DNA of 64,000 nucleotides from Myxocyprinus asiaticus (taxonomy: Eukaryota > Chordata > Actinopteri > Cypriniformes > Catostomidae), in contig NC_059379.1 of the NCBI RefSeq assembly GCF_019703515.2, positions 23,053,880 to 23,117,879 of the forward strand. Direction: 5' to 3'. Of the stretch, positions 43,913 to 56,200 are shown piece after piece. A program made the position numbers and the translations under genes. How positions within the stretch are numbered: the stretch's first letter is position 1; each line of letters starts with the position of its first letter. Under the pieces are notes generated by a model that made no database searches, was not told the DNA's origin, and saw only the letters and a list, made by a program, of their open reading frames with translations.

Positions 43913-44437
43913 GTGTACACCAGATACTGCATTGGGAGCACCTGGACAGTGATGCCTTTCATTGCCTGTGGTTATTTTTCATTTACTGTCAAGCCATCCT
44001 CCGGCAGTTCCACAGATGCTACCCTACGGCAACAGAGCGGTCTAGTTCTTGACTATGGTGGACCTCAATATCTCCACTGACGGTCGGAGTGTGATGGTGG
44101 CACTAACTTGTGAGTCAGGTCTTGTCGTGGCACGAGAGAGAGAAACCGACCGCAGAGTTAAAAGGCAGAGGATGGATTACATTTGCCCATCATTACTCAG
44201 GGCACTTTGCACCTAGTTCTCTAAACTATGATTCTCCGAATGGATGGATCTCAAATACAAAGCACAACACGAGGCGGGTAAATGAAAACATCAGAAAGAA
44301 AACTTGTGTCCCAGCAGAAGTGCATATGCTCACAAAACATTGGGTCTCATCCACAAACCCTGCGTATTTGTGTGTTAAACTTGTGCGCGAACGTTTTCAT
44401 GCAGAAATCCTGATGGCCTTAAAACATGGAATGTGTT
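43913..44437 (+). other. Intron sequence
   Basis: No repeat or gene recognised. The frames 43673-44080 and 44110-44439 lack any known domain. Confidence 0.4.
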
Positions 44438-44608
44438 AAAGGGATAGTTAACCCCAAAATGATAATTTTCTCAATTTACTCACCCTCGTGCCGTTCCAAA
44501 CTGTATTGCAACTTTCTTCTGAAGCAATACGATAGGTCTGTAAATCTTGACTTCCACTCTAGCGGGTCAAAGTTTGTTCACTCAATTTTAGGTAAACTAT
44601 TCCTTTAA
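44438..44608. mobile_element. GGGATAGTTCACCC-type fold-back element, short copy
   Basis: TTAAAGGGATAGTTAACCCC on the left and AGGTAAACTATTCCTTTAA on the right; the inside has the family CTCACCCTCGTGCCGTTCC block. 171 bp. Confidence 0.8.
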
Positions 44609-46094
44609 GTTGCTATGTATTTAATAAATATTATTATTAGACTAGCTAATTGACCCTACAATAAATCGTGCTTATAACAGAGCAACAAAAATGATGCATT
44701 ATAGCTTAATCTGGGATCGGTTTCTGTATAAAAATCCAATCGATCATGTGTTGTCTAGGACTATATGTAAGGTGTTGATTGTGTTTCAGTTGGTTTTGAG
44801 AATGGCGCTCTTTACTCTAAAATCTCTTGAGTGAGAGTGCATCTTTAGAGATCGCAAGCATACGTGTGCAGAGAGAGACGAATGGCTTTACAGGAGTGGT
44901 TATGCTTAATGCTCTTATATGGAGATGTTTTGGCCGCATATTATACTTATTAATAACTTTGGGCACGCGCTCCCTCATATAGAATTATCTGATTCATGAA
45001 CATTAGAACAAGGGTAAGAACAAATTAATGTGTGTATGCACCTGTCATGAATCCTGTGGAAATTTTGCATGAAAACCTCTTCTGCTCACATAATTAACAA
45101 TTGTACAAAATTTTTTTGTGAATAAGACCCAATGTATCTTTGATTTTGAATCCTGCCTACGTCATGTGCAGATTCCATGCCCTATCCCTGATTATTTCCT
45201 GCCTCCAGATACCAATCTGATGGTATTCTTATCTAATTAAAATGCCCAAATAGCTGTTTATTGCTATTTTCCCCTCGTAGGATCATTGACTTTGTTTTCC
45301 TCTTGCACAATGCAAGCTATAGAATGGAGGTGAAGGGGAGGGCAACAGATTGTATAGGCTGTACAAGGAAACAATGCAACAGTTGCATTCTGGTGAGTAC
45401 CAGCTGCTTATCTGACATTATTCAGATGAAGCTGGACTTCAGAGACCTGCACCATGCTGTGGCCCTCCAGGAACACATGGTGCTTCATCAGACCTGCGCT
45501 CATCAGAGAAGCAGCCCAGCGCTTCTGCACTTATCAAAGCAAGGCCGGCCATTCTGCCTGACCCCAGGCCCTGCTTCAAAAAAACCAGATGGAGAGTAAA
45601 TGCAGCCACTGCTTGTACGTGGCTCATGCTAATGTGCCTCTCAGAGTTGTGACTTAAGCTCTTCAACCTGTGCATGATGGTTATCATGGTTAATTGAGCC
45701 GTTTCCTAGCCTAGCAACCAGACTGAAATGGTGATGGCTGCTGGGTGAATTTTTGCATTTGATAAGCTTCTGTGTTTGTTTTTCTTATTTCGCATAACTA
45801 ATTATATAGTAATAAGCATGAAAGCTTTATAGCCATGTCAAACTACAGACTGCAAGTAATTTAAAATAGTCTAAAAAGTGATTTTTTTTTATTTGAATTT
45901 GTTCATTTAAATGGATGCCGAATTGTCTAAAAACCACATTGTAGAAACCATAGCTTGAATTTGAATGTTCAATGTAATGAATCCAAAACCATTGCTTGAA
46001 TTTGAATTTGTAATTTTTTTATTTGTTCAGTTGCATCTTTTCATTGTCAATTCAAAAACAGCAAATGTTCAATGCTCCTTTCATTAGTGTAATA
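44609..46094 (+). other. snx29 intron, unique sequence
   Basis: No element recognised. The open frame 45261-45599 (112 codons, Cys/His-containing) and the overlapping minus frame 45439-45687 match nothing I know; composition is not clearly coding. Confidence 0.4.
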
Positions 46095-47715
46095 CAGTGC
46101 ATCCGGAAAGTACTCACAGCGCTTCACTTTTTCCACATTTTGTTATGCTACAGCCTTATTCCAAAATGGATTAAATTCATTATTTTCCTCAAAATTCTAC
46201 AAACAATACCCCATAATGACAACATGAAAGAAGTTTGTTTGAAATCTTTGCAAATTTATTAAAAATAAAAAACGAAAAAAATCACATGTACATAAGTATT
46301 CACAGCTTTTGCCATGACACTCAAAATTGAGCTCAGGTGCATCCTGTTTCCACTGATCATCTTTGAGATGTTTCTACAACTTGATTGGAGTCATCCTGTG
46401 GTAAATTCAGTTGATTGGACATGATTTGGAAAGGCACACACCTGTCTATATAAGGTCCCACAGTTAACAGTGCATGTCAGAGCACAAACCAAGCCATGAA
46501 GTCCAAGGAATCGTCTGTAGACCTCCGAGACAGGATTGTATCGAGGCACAGATCTGGGGAAGGGTACAGAAAAATTTCTGCAGCATTGAAGGTCCCAATG
46601 AGCACAGTGGCCTCCATCATCCATAAATGGAAGAAGTTTGGAACCACCAGGACTCTTCCTAGAGCCGGCCGCCCGGCCAAACTGAGCGATCGGGGGCGAA
46701 GGGCCTTAGTCAGGGAGGTAACCAAGAACCCGATGGTCACTCTGACAGAGCTCCAGCATTTCTCTGTGGAGAGAGGAGAACCTTCCAGAAGAACAACCAT
46801 CTCTGCAGCACTCCACCAATCAGGCCTGTATGGTAGAGTGGCCAGACGGTAGCCACTCCTCAGTAAAAGGCACATGACAGCCTACCTGGAGTTTGCCATA
46901 AGGCATCTGAAGGACTCTCAGACCATGAGAAACAAAGATTGAACTCTTTGGCCTGAATGGCAAGCGTCATGTCTGGAGGAAACCAGGCACCGCTCATCAC
47001 CTGGCCAATACCATCCCTACAGTGAAGCATGGTGGTGGCAGCATCATGCTGTAGGGATGTTTTTCAGCGGCAGGAACTGGGAGACTAGTCAGGATCGAGG
47101 GAAAGATGAATGCAGCAATGTACAGAGACATCCTTGATGAAAACCTGCTCCAGAGTGCTCTGGACCTCAGACTGGGGCGAGGGTTCATCTTCCAACAGGA
47201 CAACGACCCTAAGCACACAGCCTAGATAACAAAGGAGTGGCTCCGGGACAACTCAGTGAATGTCCTTGAGTGGCCCAGCCAGAGCCCAGACTTGAACCCG
47301 ATTGAACATCTCTGGAGAGATCTGAAAATGGCTGTGCACCGACGCTCCCCATCCAACCTGATGGAGCTTGAGAGGTCCTGCAAAGAAGAATGGGAGACAC
47401 TGCCCAAAAATAGGTGTGCCAAGCTTGTAGCATCATAGTCAAAAAGATTTGAGGCTGTAATTGGTGCCAAAGGTGCTTCAACAAAGTATTGAGCAAAGGC
47501 TGTGAATACTTATGTACATGTGATTTCTTTGTTTTCATTTTTTATTTTTAATAAATTTACAAAGATTTCAAACAAACTTCTTTCACATTGTCATTATGGG
47601 GTATTGTTTGTAGAATTTTGAGGAAAATAATGAATTTAATCCATTTTGGAATAAGGCTGTAGCATAACAAAATGTGGAAAAAGTGAAGCGCTGTGAATAC
47701 TTTCCAGATGCACTG
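46095..47715 (+). mobile_element. Tc1-like element with about 220-bp terminal inverted repeats
   Basis: CAGTGCATCCGGAAAGTACT at the left and its near-complement AGTATTCACAGCGCTTCAC...GTGCATCTGGAAAGT at the right are flanked by TA (46093-46094, 47716-47717). The inverted similarity extends about 220 bp inwards (46095-46312 against 47496-47715; shared blocks such as GTTTGTAGAATTTTGAGGAA) with few differences. Total 1621 bp, the normal size. The conserved long repeats suggest a fairly recent insertion. Transposase at 46496-47492. Confidence 0.94.
46496..47492 (+). pseudogene. Tc1-like transposase, nearly full length with stops and frameshifts
   Basis: It opens MKSKESSVDLRDRIVSRHRS and GEGYRKISAALKVPMSTVAS (DNA-binding domain), then GRPAKLSDRGRRALVREVTK and SRRTTISAALHQSGLYGRVA, and hits a TAG at 46850. 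Beyond it, in mixed frames, are [20 protein letters not shown], a mutated GGGSIML block with a TAG, NDPKHTA-like with TAG, and an intact end [20 protein letters not shown] (third catalytic residue Glu) to KGASTKY. Several independent lesions; non-functional. Confidence 0.92.
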
Positions 47716-47717
47716 TA

Positions 47718-48913
47718 TTTCGTAACAAAATAACTAAAAGTGTAACTTTGTCACTACACTTTTTCAATTTACCACTTCCTAATTTTTGTGACGAAAGATT
47801 TGTTTTAATACTTTTTTTAGCGTTCAAGCCATCGTTTCACAGGAAATACTCAGTATTGCCAGCCATTCAATTTAGTGAAATCTGACATTATCGATCTGCG
47901 ATGACTGGTTTAAGCTGAATTTTTTCAGCACTGCTTATTTAAAGAGTGATTCAGATCTGTAATGAGAACATTTTGTCCTTGGTTTTATTAATTATGAAAA
48001 TACTTTTAACTAGATTTAGGTTAACCTTCCGAGAAGTAGATCATTCACTTTTTGCTGTGTGTTGCATTAAGAAACAATAATAAAATCTGCTTCTTACTTT
48101 ACCGATAGCGCTTTGATGCAGTTTTTTTTTGTCTCCATGTAAAACTACATACAGTATGTACCTGCACATATAACCTTTATTTATTAATTTCCTAAGGTGA
48201 TGTTTCATAAGCCATGCTGAATGAAAGATATGCATGTCATTTACTATGCAACGTAAAGAGAGAGAAATTTGGCAAGAAAGGAGAGCGTGTGTATTATTTT
48301 GCCAAGATGAAACAAGATGCAGATTTGATGCAATGAAAGTTAAAGCAATAAAAGTGTACGCTGAGTCGAGCTGCTTTTTTTCAAGTGGCATTCTGCTGTC
48401 TCCCTCTCCTGGTTGTGTAAATTTTGAAATGGCTATTCCCTAATATAATAATAATAAAGTGGATACCATTTATGCAAAAACAATCTGTATAGACTACTTT
48501 AAATGCATCCGCCTCTGCAACAGTAATGTTCTGTACTCATGTTATATTCATGGTCTTGACATGTGTCTCTGTGAAATACATCAAACTCTGTTCATGTTGG
48601 GAAAATTGCAGAGAAAATATTTAAATGGGTGCAACTTAAATGGTTGTAACTTGATTGAGTCTCTTGCTCCCAGAAAATAACACGGATTAAGGAAGATTTT
48701 CTTTAAACACCAAATATTAAAGTCTCACTGATTAAAAATGACTTTATTGTGTAATTAGTGCAGAGAGATTCTCAGTTCATTTTAAAACAGCAGTTTCTCA
48801 CCTTAAAGATATAAACAAGATCAGTGAGCTCCTCTTCAATAGCTAAAACAAAAGGGTTTTGTGCTTGCTTTAAAAAAAAAAAAGCAGTAAGGTTCCCCTG
48901 CCCTGGGGTTGTA
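47718..48913 (+). other. snx29 intron, unique sequence
   Basis: No element or gene recognised; the 116-codon frame at 48041-48391 on minus has no known domain. Short runs of A (48871-48881) precede the next Tc1 element. Confidence 0.4.
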
Positions 48914-48915
48914 TA

Positions 48916-50490
<1,575 letters not shown>

Positions 50491-50492
50491 TA

Positions 50493-52576
50493 ACATTCCA
50501 TTTTCAAAGAATTTCTGTTGCCCATAACTTTAACATAGAGCAATGCATACCTTCATATTTTAGGCTGCATAATAGCATCTGTGCATTAATTATGCAAACA
50601 GACACTTTGACAGTGTTTTTCCATGTTGATGCAGCCGACCACCTCACTTCAGGATTTGAGTGGTTCCTTTCCTGCTGACACAAATCTTTCATAAAGTGGA
50701 TGGCAAGAAGGTCAAATGTGTTTCCTCTTTTTCATCCAGTGAACAATTTGAACAGATTTACAGTAGTTCATCAATGTGACCTCCGACATCAATTTAGCTG
50801 AAACCAGGAACTATTGGAGCATCTGTTTGCTCCAGCTGAGCTCGCCTCATAAACGTCTCAAACAACAGCTGCCAATACTATTACTGAGAAAAGGAAACCT
50901 TCCAGCATAATTAGACCTACAGGCTTTTCGAATATGACTATATTTTTTTTCTGGTTCAAACTGTTCTCTTAGTGCAAATGTATTTTTTTTTGGTCTGTAA
51001 TGAGTTTTCAAGCGGAAAATATATGGATTTGCCAAATCACATCAAAATGTAAGCCAGCTTGTGTTATAAGCTGAAATGCATGAGATCAGTTGTGCTCAGG
51101 CTCATCACGTATTGGCAAGGTGCATTTGATGATTATTCATACTGAGCTCTTGTTATTCTAATGTACAGGTTTATTAGAAATAAATACCATATGACTGTGT
51201 GGGAACAGTGATCTAAAGTTCGCATCACAATGTTCAATCTTATTAACACTGTCACTGGTGACTTAATATCTAATGGCAGTTTAATCTGAACAGTAATTAG
51301 GTGCCTGGCTGATTAAATCGGATATGCATGTTGAAGCTTATTTGTGTATTTGCATGCATGCCAGGGGAGGAGATTGCCTTAATTTCCTCCAAGAGAATGT
51401 CCTTCCTTAGCCTTGAAGAGTTTCAGTAAAGTCTGGTGTCCTTCACCATTACAACAGTTCATTGTTGTAACACTTAAGTTGACACACTTGTGTATTTATG
51501 AAATGTATGAATTTCATTGCATTAGAAACTGTGACATCTGCAAACAAATACTAGAGCTTTTCTCAGAACTAAACATTTTTTGAAGCCTAACAAACATCTT
51601 TTTATAAAATGTTTTGCATGAAAGGTTTCTTTGTGCTACCTTTAAAATAAATGCCACTTTGTTTGATATTTTATATACAATCCAATGACATTCAGACATT
51701 TTTAAGTGTGGGAAGTCTTCAAATAATTTTTTGGGCCACTGTATTTAGAGAACTGGAAACTTGTCAGCTTCTTTGTTCAATAAAAGTTCATAATTTTGTG
51801 TTGCAGACAATGCAATTACTCGGCACTGACAGACTCTTACCAGTAACATCAAAGATGTGCACATGGCATATGAAGTAATGATGGCACGGGCCCACACAGG
51901 CCTCGTAATTACTAGGGCCATACGGTTCCCCTAGATGACGTTTTTAGATTAGCTGTTCAGTGCGGAGGCCCTCTGGATATAGAAATGTATCGCACTGAGA
52001 ACGCAGTTATGCGTTCACTGCTCATTGTGGTGTGGATGGACTGTAATCTGCCCACAGGGAAAGAGGAATTCTCAGTGAAATTGCACAGAAGAACATTTTT
52101 CTCAGGGGTTTCTTTTGTGATAACCCTGCAGTTGGTTATTCATAATGATTTTAAGATGAAATCAGCTATTTTCTGTCAGGAAATATTGGACAGTGGAAGA
52201 TCTATTCTCTCTCTCTCTCTTATTCTTTTTTTTTTTTTTTTTTTTTTTGCAATATTCTTAAATTATAGAAATAATTCCCTGACGAGACAAAATGTTTGGT
52301 TGACATTAAGACAGGGTGAAATAGCTAATAAAATAAATAACAATTTTTAGTCTTCTGATGATATTCTTATGTATTTATAAATTTTCTCTGAAATGACTGA
52401 TTTCAGAGGAACCATCATTTCAATCAAACAGTCATTGTAGCCAATTTGATGCTAAATGTTTCATTCAAGTAGTAAAATACAGTTAAAATGTAGTCAATAT
52501 CTATTAAGTCATGTTTCCCACAGTTTTTCACTAAATTCACACAAGGAAGACTGATTTTCATGAGCATTTTAATGTA
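50493..52576 (+). other. snx29 intron, mostly unique sequence
   Basis: No gene recognised. The part 51080-51400 (GATGATTATTCATACTGAGC, GACTTAATATCTAATGGCAG, ACAGTAATTAGGTGCCTGGC) is complex with many ATTA cores and is a candidate conserved element. A poly-T run lies at about 52226-52248. Confidence 0.4.
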
Positions 52577-52724
52577 CACTCACCAGCCACTTTATTAGGT
52601 ATACCTGTACATCTACTTATTCATGCGATTATCTAATCAGCCAATCATGTGACATCAGCATAATGTTTAAAATCCTGCAGATATGGATCAGGAGCTTCAG
52701 TTAATGTTCACATCAACCATCAGA

Positions 52725-53145
52725 ATGGGGAAAAAATGTGATCTCAGTGATTTAGACCGTGGCATGATTTTTGGTGCCAGACGGGCTGGTTTGAGTATTT
52801 CTGTAACTGCTGATCTCCTGGGATTTTCACAGTCTCTAGAGTGTATAGAGAATGGTGCAAAAAACAAAAAACAACCAGTGAGCGGCAGTTCTGTGGATGA
52901 AAATGCCTTGTTGATGAGAGAGGTCAACAGAGAATGGCCAGACTGGGTCGAGCTGACAGAAAGGCTACGATAACTCAGATAACCCCTCTGTACAATTTTA
53001 GTGAGCAGAATAGCATCTCAGAATGCACAACATGTCGAACCTTGAGGCGGATGGGCTACAACAGCAGAAGACCACATCGGGTTCCACTTCTGTCTGCCAT
53101 GAACAGAAAACTTAGGCTGCAGTGGGCCTACCATTTGTGTACCTC
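52725..53145 (+). pseudogene. N-terminal half of Tc1-like transposase, left arm
   Basis: From the ATG of MGKKCDLSD (about 52725) the frame gives RAGLSISVTADLLGFSQS, VSGSSVDENALLMREVNREW and, after a stop near 52972 and a frame change, NSISECTTCRTLRRMGYNSR and MNRKLRLQW. It ends at the palindrome centre. Non-functional. Confidence 0.85.
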
Positions 53146-53475
53146 AGATGAAATCCAGATTTGTCAGACCAGGCGATGTATTTCCAATCATCTACTGTCC
53201 AGTTTTGGTGAGCCTGTGCCCACTGCAGCCTCAGTTTCCTGTTCTTAGCTGACAGTGGTGGTACCCAGAGGGGTCTTCTGCTGCTGTAGCCCATCCGTCT
53301 CAATGTTCTGCATAGCACTGTTGTAACACGAGTTTACTTTCCAGTCAGCTTGGACCGTTCTCTATACACTCTAGAGGCTGTTGTGCATGAAAGTCCCAGG
53401 AGATCAGCAGTTACAGAAATACTCAAACCAGCCCGTCTGGCACCAACAATCATGCCACAGTCTAAATCACTTGAG
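53112..53475 (-). pseudogene. N-terminal half of Tc1-like transposase, right arm
   Basis: The minus strand carries the same family: PVWHQ-type segment (CCAGACGGGCTGGTTTGAGT read from about 53440), then after a deletion LRRMGYSSRRPLWVPPLSA, KNRKLRLQWAQAHQNWTVDD and IAWSDKSGFHLRYTNGR (first catalytic Asp in WSD). It runs out where the left arm begins. Non-functional. Confidence 0.85.
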
Positions 53476-53623
53476 ATCACATTTTTTCCCCATTCTGATG
53501 GTTGATGTGAACATTAACTGAAGCTCCTGACCCATATCTGAATGATTTTAGCACAGTTGGCTGATTAGGTAGAGGCATGAATAAGTAGATGTACAGGTGT
53601 ACCTAATAAAGTGACCGTGAGTG

Positions 53624-54403
53624 TATATGCTTGTACTAATATACCAATACATGGTAATGTTATCGTACAATTTTAAGTGGTATTGAAAATGAATCATCGA
53701 ATCATTTATTAATTGATTCGAACTTATGAATCAAATTGAATGGGAAGTTTGAATTCATTTCAGTTTCACTAATGCTTCATACTCGCGAGTCACAAGGCAA
53801 AGATGGATCGCAAAATTAGTCTAATGACCTGTTTAAGGAAACTTAATGGCCAAATAAAAAGCATATAAAATTTCTATATCACTAGCAAAAACCTGGCAAA
53901 TATATTTTAAATATTCAGTATATTGCCCAGACCTAGTTGACATGTTTTTATTAGTTAGACTGAAATTCGTACTAAGGATGGGAAAAATAATGCCAACATG
54001 AAAGGTTTGATTGAACATGAATGTAAAATTTTAATTCTGAGTTATTGAAAATGAGACACAAGGTGTCTGCTTGTGCAAGTATGTATGTACTATAAGCCTA
54101 GATTCAATTACTGAAGGTATCATTTTTAGTATGCTGGTATCTCAGTTCAGGTTGCACGATGAAAATTCCCACTGGATCATACTGGACGCCTGTAGGAAAG
54201 GAGAAATACCTCTTGTAAACTCTGTCCTTGATCAGGGCTCGCTTTGATTTATACGCTGACTGTCATTTGAGACACCAGTTCAGTAATTTCAGCCCATCAT
54301 TTTATGACCTTCTTGATATCTGTGTTTAACTCCACTAGATGGTAATGGAACACCACTTCAACACTGCATTGATTTTTAATCAGTAGTAGATAGCCCATGT
54401 CTT
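53624..54403 (+). other. Intron sequence
   Basis: AT-rich, no element or coding homology recognised. Confidence 0.4.
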
Positions 54404-54668
54404 AAATGGTTAGTTGGCCCAAAAATGAAAATTCTGCTTTCATTTTTATTGTCGTTCCAAGCACATATGACTTTCTTTATTCTGTAGCACATAAAAGCAG
54501 ATAATAAGCAGAGTGTTACAAAGTGACAGCCTCAGTCACCATACACTTTCATTGTATGGAGAAAAGGTGCAGTGAAAGTACTGTAAATAGGCTAACATTT
54601 TACCTTTTATGTTCCACAGAAGAAAGAAAGTCAGACGGGTTTAGTGAGGAAATAGTAAACTATCCCTT
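54404..54668. mobile_element. GGGATAGTTCACCC-type fold-back element, diverged copy
   Basis: TTAAATGGTTAGTTGGCCCA on the left and GAAATAGTAAACTATCCCTT on the right. Internal CATATGACTTTCTTTATTCTG and CCACAGAAGAAAGAAAGTCA form the family's inner inverted repeat. About 265 bp. Confidence 0.72.
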
Positions 54669-56077
54669 TTAAACTCTTTTCAGTTTTTCTCCTCAAGTGC
54701 TATATGCAGTCAGTAAGCACCATTTGGTTGCTTTTGAGTTGTGATTAATTTGTATCTCATAACCTGTAGCTAGCCTTCTTCATAAGCCCTGGGGGCTGCG
54801 CTATCTTTCACTGTCCTCTGCTCATTGGCATGAGCCAGTGATATTACTGCCGGTCAGAGGTGATGCACCAATGTCCTCTAAAGTGAGATTCATTTTCTGC
54901 TTTCTCCAGAGGAACGTGCTCTCTGTCCCTGCTGATGAATGCAGGGGGTGGGAGGAGACCATTGTACCCAGTGTCAGACTGCAAGCTCTCATAATAGAGT
55001 GTGATAGCATCAGACTAGCACTGGGCCCCTCCGCCATCCAAGATATGAACCTCTTCTGCACTCTATCCAAATCTCAAAATAGGAAATGTCTAAATTACAC
55101 TTGCTAATGGAATGCAGAGATGGCAATTCCTCTTTTTTTCCCCTTGCCATCGCTTTGTTTTTAATTCTCTATCAGGAAAAGAGCACATCTCATTTGATAT
55201 GAAATGAAAGGCTTTCTCTTATCAATTTGAAAAAGAATAGTGTGAGGGGGCAGGAGAGGAGTTTTGCAGGCAGGCACTCTGCAAACTCCCCGCCTCTTCC
55301 TTCTGTCTTCATTGAGCTTCTCCTGTCTTTTTAGAAACGGATGGCAACATCAATGCTTTATGTACGCATAGCCCTCCTTACAGCTTGCCATCAGTAAACG
55401 AGATCCCGGACTATGGTCTAGTCAAAACTCTTCCCCTGTGTCTGAAACCACATACTTTCACAGTAGGTACTGTATTTGTTGAAGGTCACACTTCTCGGCT
55501 GGTAAAACAGTGTGTTTTTTAGGTATGCCTGTGAGTAGTATGAATAGATTTCTGACATATTTCATCCGGGGACGTGGTTTGTGAACTGTGACCTGAATAT
55601 ATGATGAAATAACAACAATCGCAGAAGTAATCCACAGTGGTTTCGCTAAACAAGCATCATTTAAGCACAAGGAACAACTTGGTATATATATAGCCAGGGC
55701 CACCGATAAGGGGGAACAACTGGATCTTTTGTCTGGCCCGGCTGGACTGGAGGGGGTGGCCCACAGCAAGGCTATTCCATATTGTATAGCGCAGCTAAGC
55801 ACATTCAACGCGAGATGCGGATATAATCACTGAGACAGTGCGCAACAGTAAAAGCCGACTGGGCAGCGCACTTTGATGGAAGAACTTATCGCACAACCCC
55901 CAAATCAAATGCAAAGTTTGACTGCCATTTCTCTTTATTCTAATTCTTTGAACTTAATATGTGGGTGAAACTTTTGCTAGAGGTTGTAAAAGTTTGTCTG
56001 TCTAAAACTTTTGGCACATTGTTTGCAAGTGTGCAGTTCCTTATTTATGCCTTAATGTATACAGTACTGTATACAGT
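54669..56077 (+). other. snx29 intron, unique sequence
   Basis: No gene or element recognised. The 54838-55107 stretch is open on both strands (89 and 82 codons) but matches no family; 54790-55090 has balanced composition and may be conserved non-coding DNA. Confidence 0.4.
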
Positions 56078-56200
56078 ATAGGGATAGACCGATATATCAG
56101 CAAAACCGATTAATTTACCGATATTCGACCATTTAGAGATTATCGGCGTTGTCCAATATCCTAGCCCTATGTATCGGCCGTTTCTCAGAGGCCTTGTCAA
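56078..56200. mobile_element. Left end of a TAGGGATAGACCGATAT-type hAT-like element (partial)
   Basis: TAGGGATAGACCGATATATC followed by GATTATCGGCGTTGTCC and GTATCGGCCGTTTC resembles the termini of fish hAT-type non-autonomous elements with ATCGG sub-terminal repeats. I could not find the right end or a target duplication, so its extent is unknown. Confidence 0.5.

Larger units (their letters stand above)
52577..53623. mobile_element. Palindromic Tc1-like element (two left halves head to head)
   Basis: Both ends read CACTCACCAGCCACTTTATT / (rc) CACTCACGGTCACTTTATTA, with TA at each flank. The left arm (52577 to about 53126) encodes on plus the N-terminal half of a Tc1 transposase: MGKKCDLSDLDRGMIFGARR, LRRMGYNSRRPHRVPLLSA. 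The right arm encodes the same region on minus: LRRMGYSSRRPLWVPPLSA, then WAQAHQNWTVDDWKYIAWSD and SGFHLRYTNGR, so it reaches slightly further and crosses the centre. The right arm lacks about 170 bp of the left one. The normal C-terminal half with two catalytic residues is absent. Confidence 0.9.

Noticed and set aside
43673..44080. Open frame of 135 codons as a possible gene
   Set aside because: No domain; only its AVPPEDREGGQ portion, in the same frame, was kept as a weak microexon candidate.
45261..45599. Open frame of 112 codons with several Cys and His residues
   Set aside because: I checked it for a zinc-finger pattern but found no regular spacing, no splice sites consistent with snx29 and no known family.
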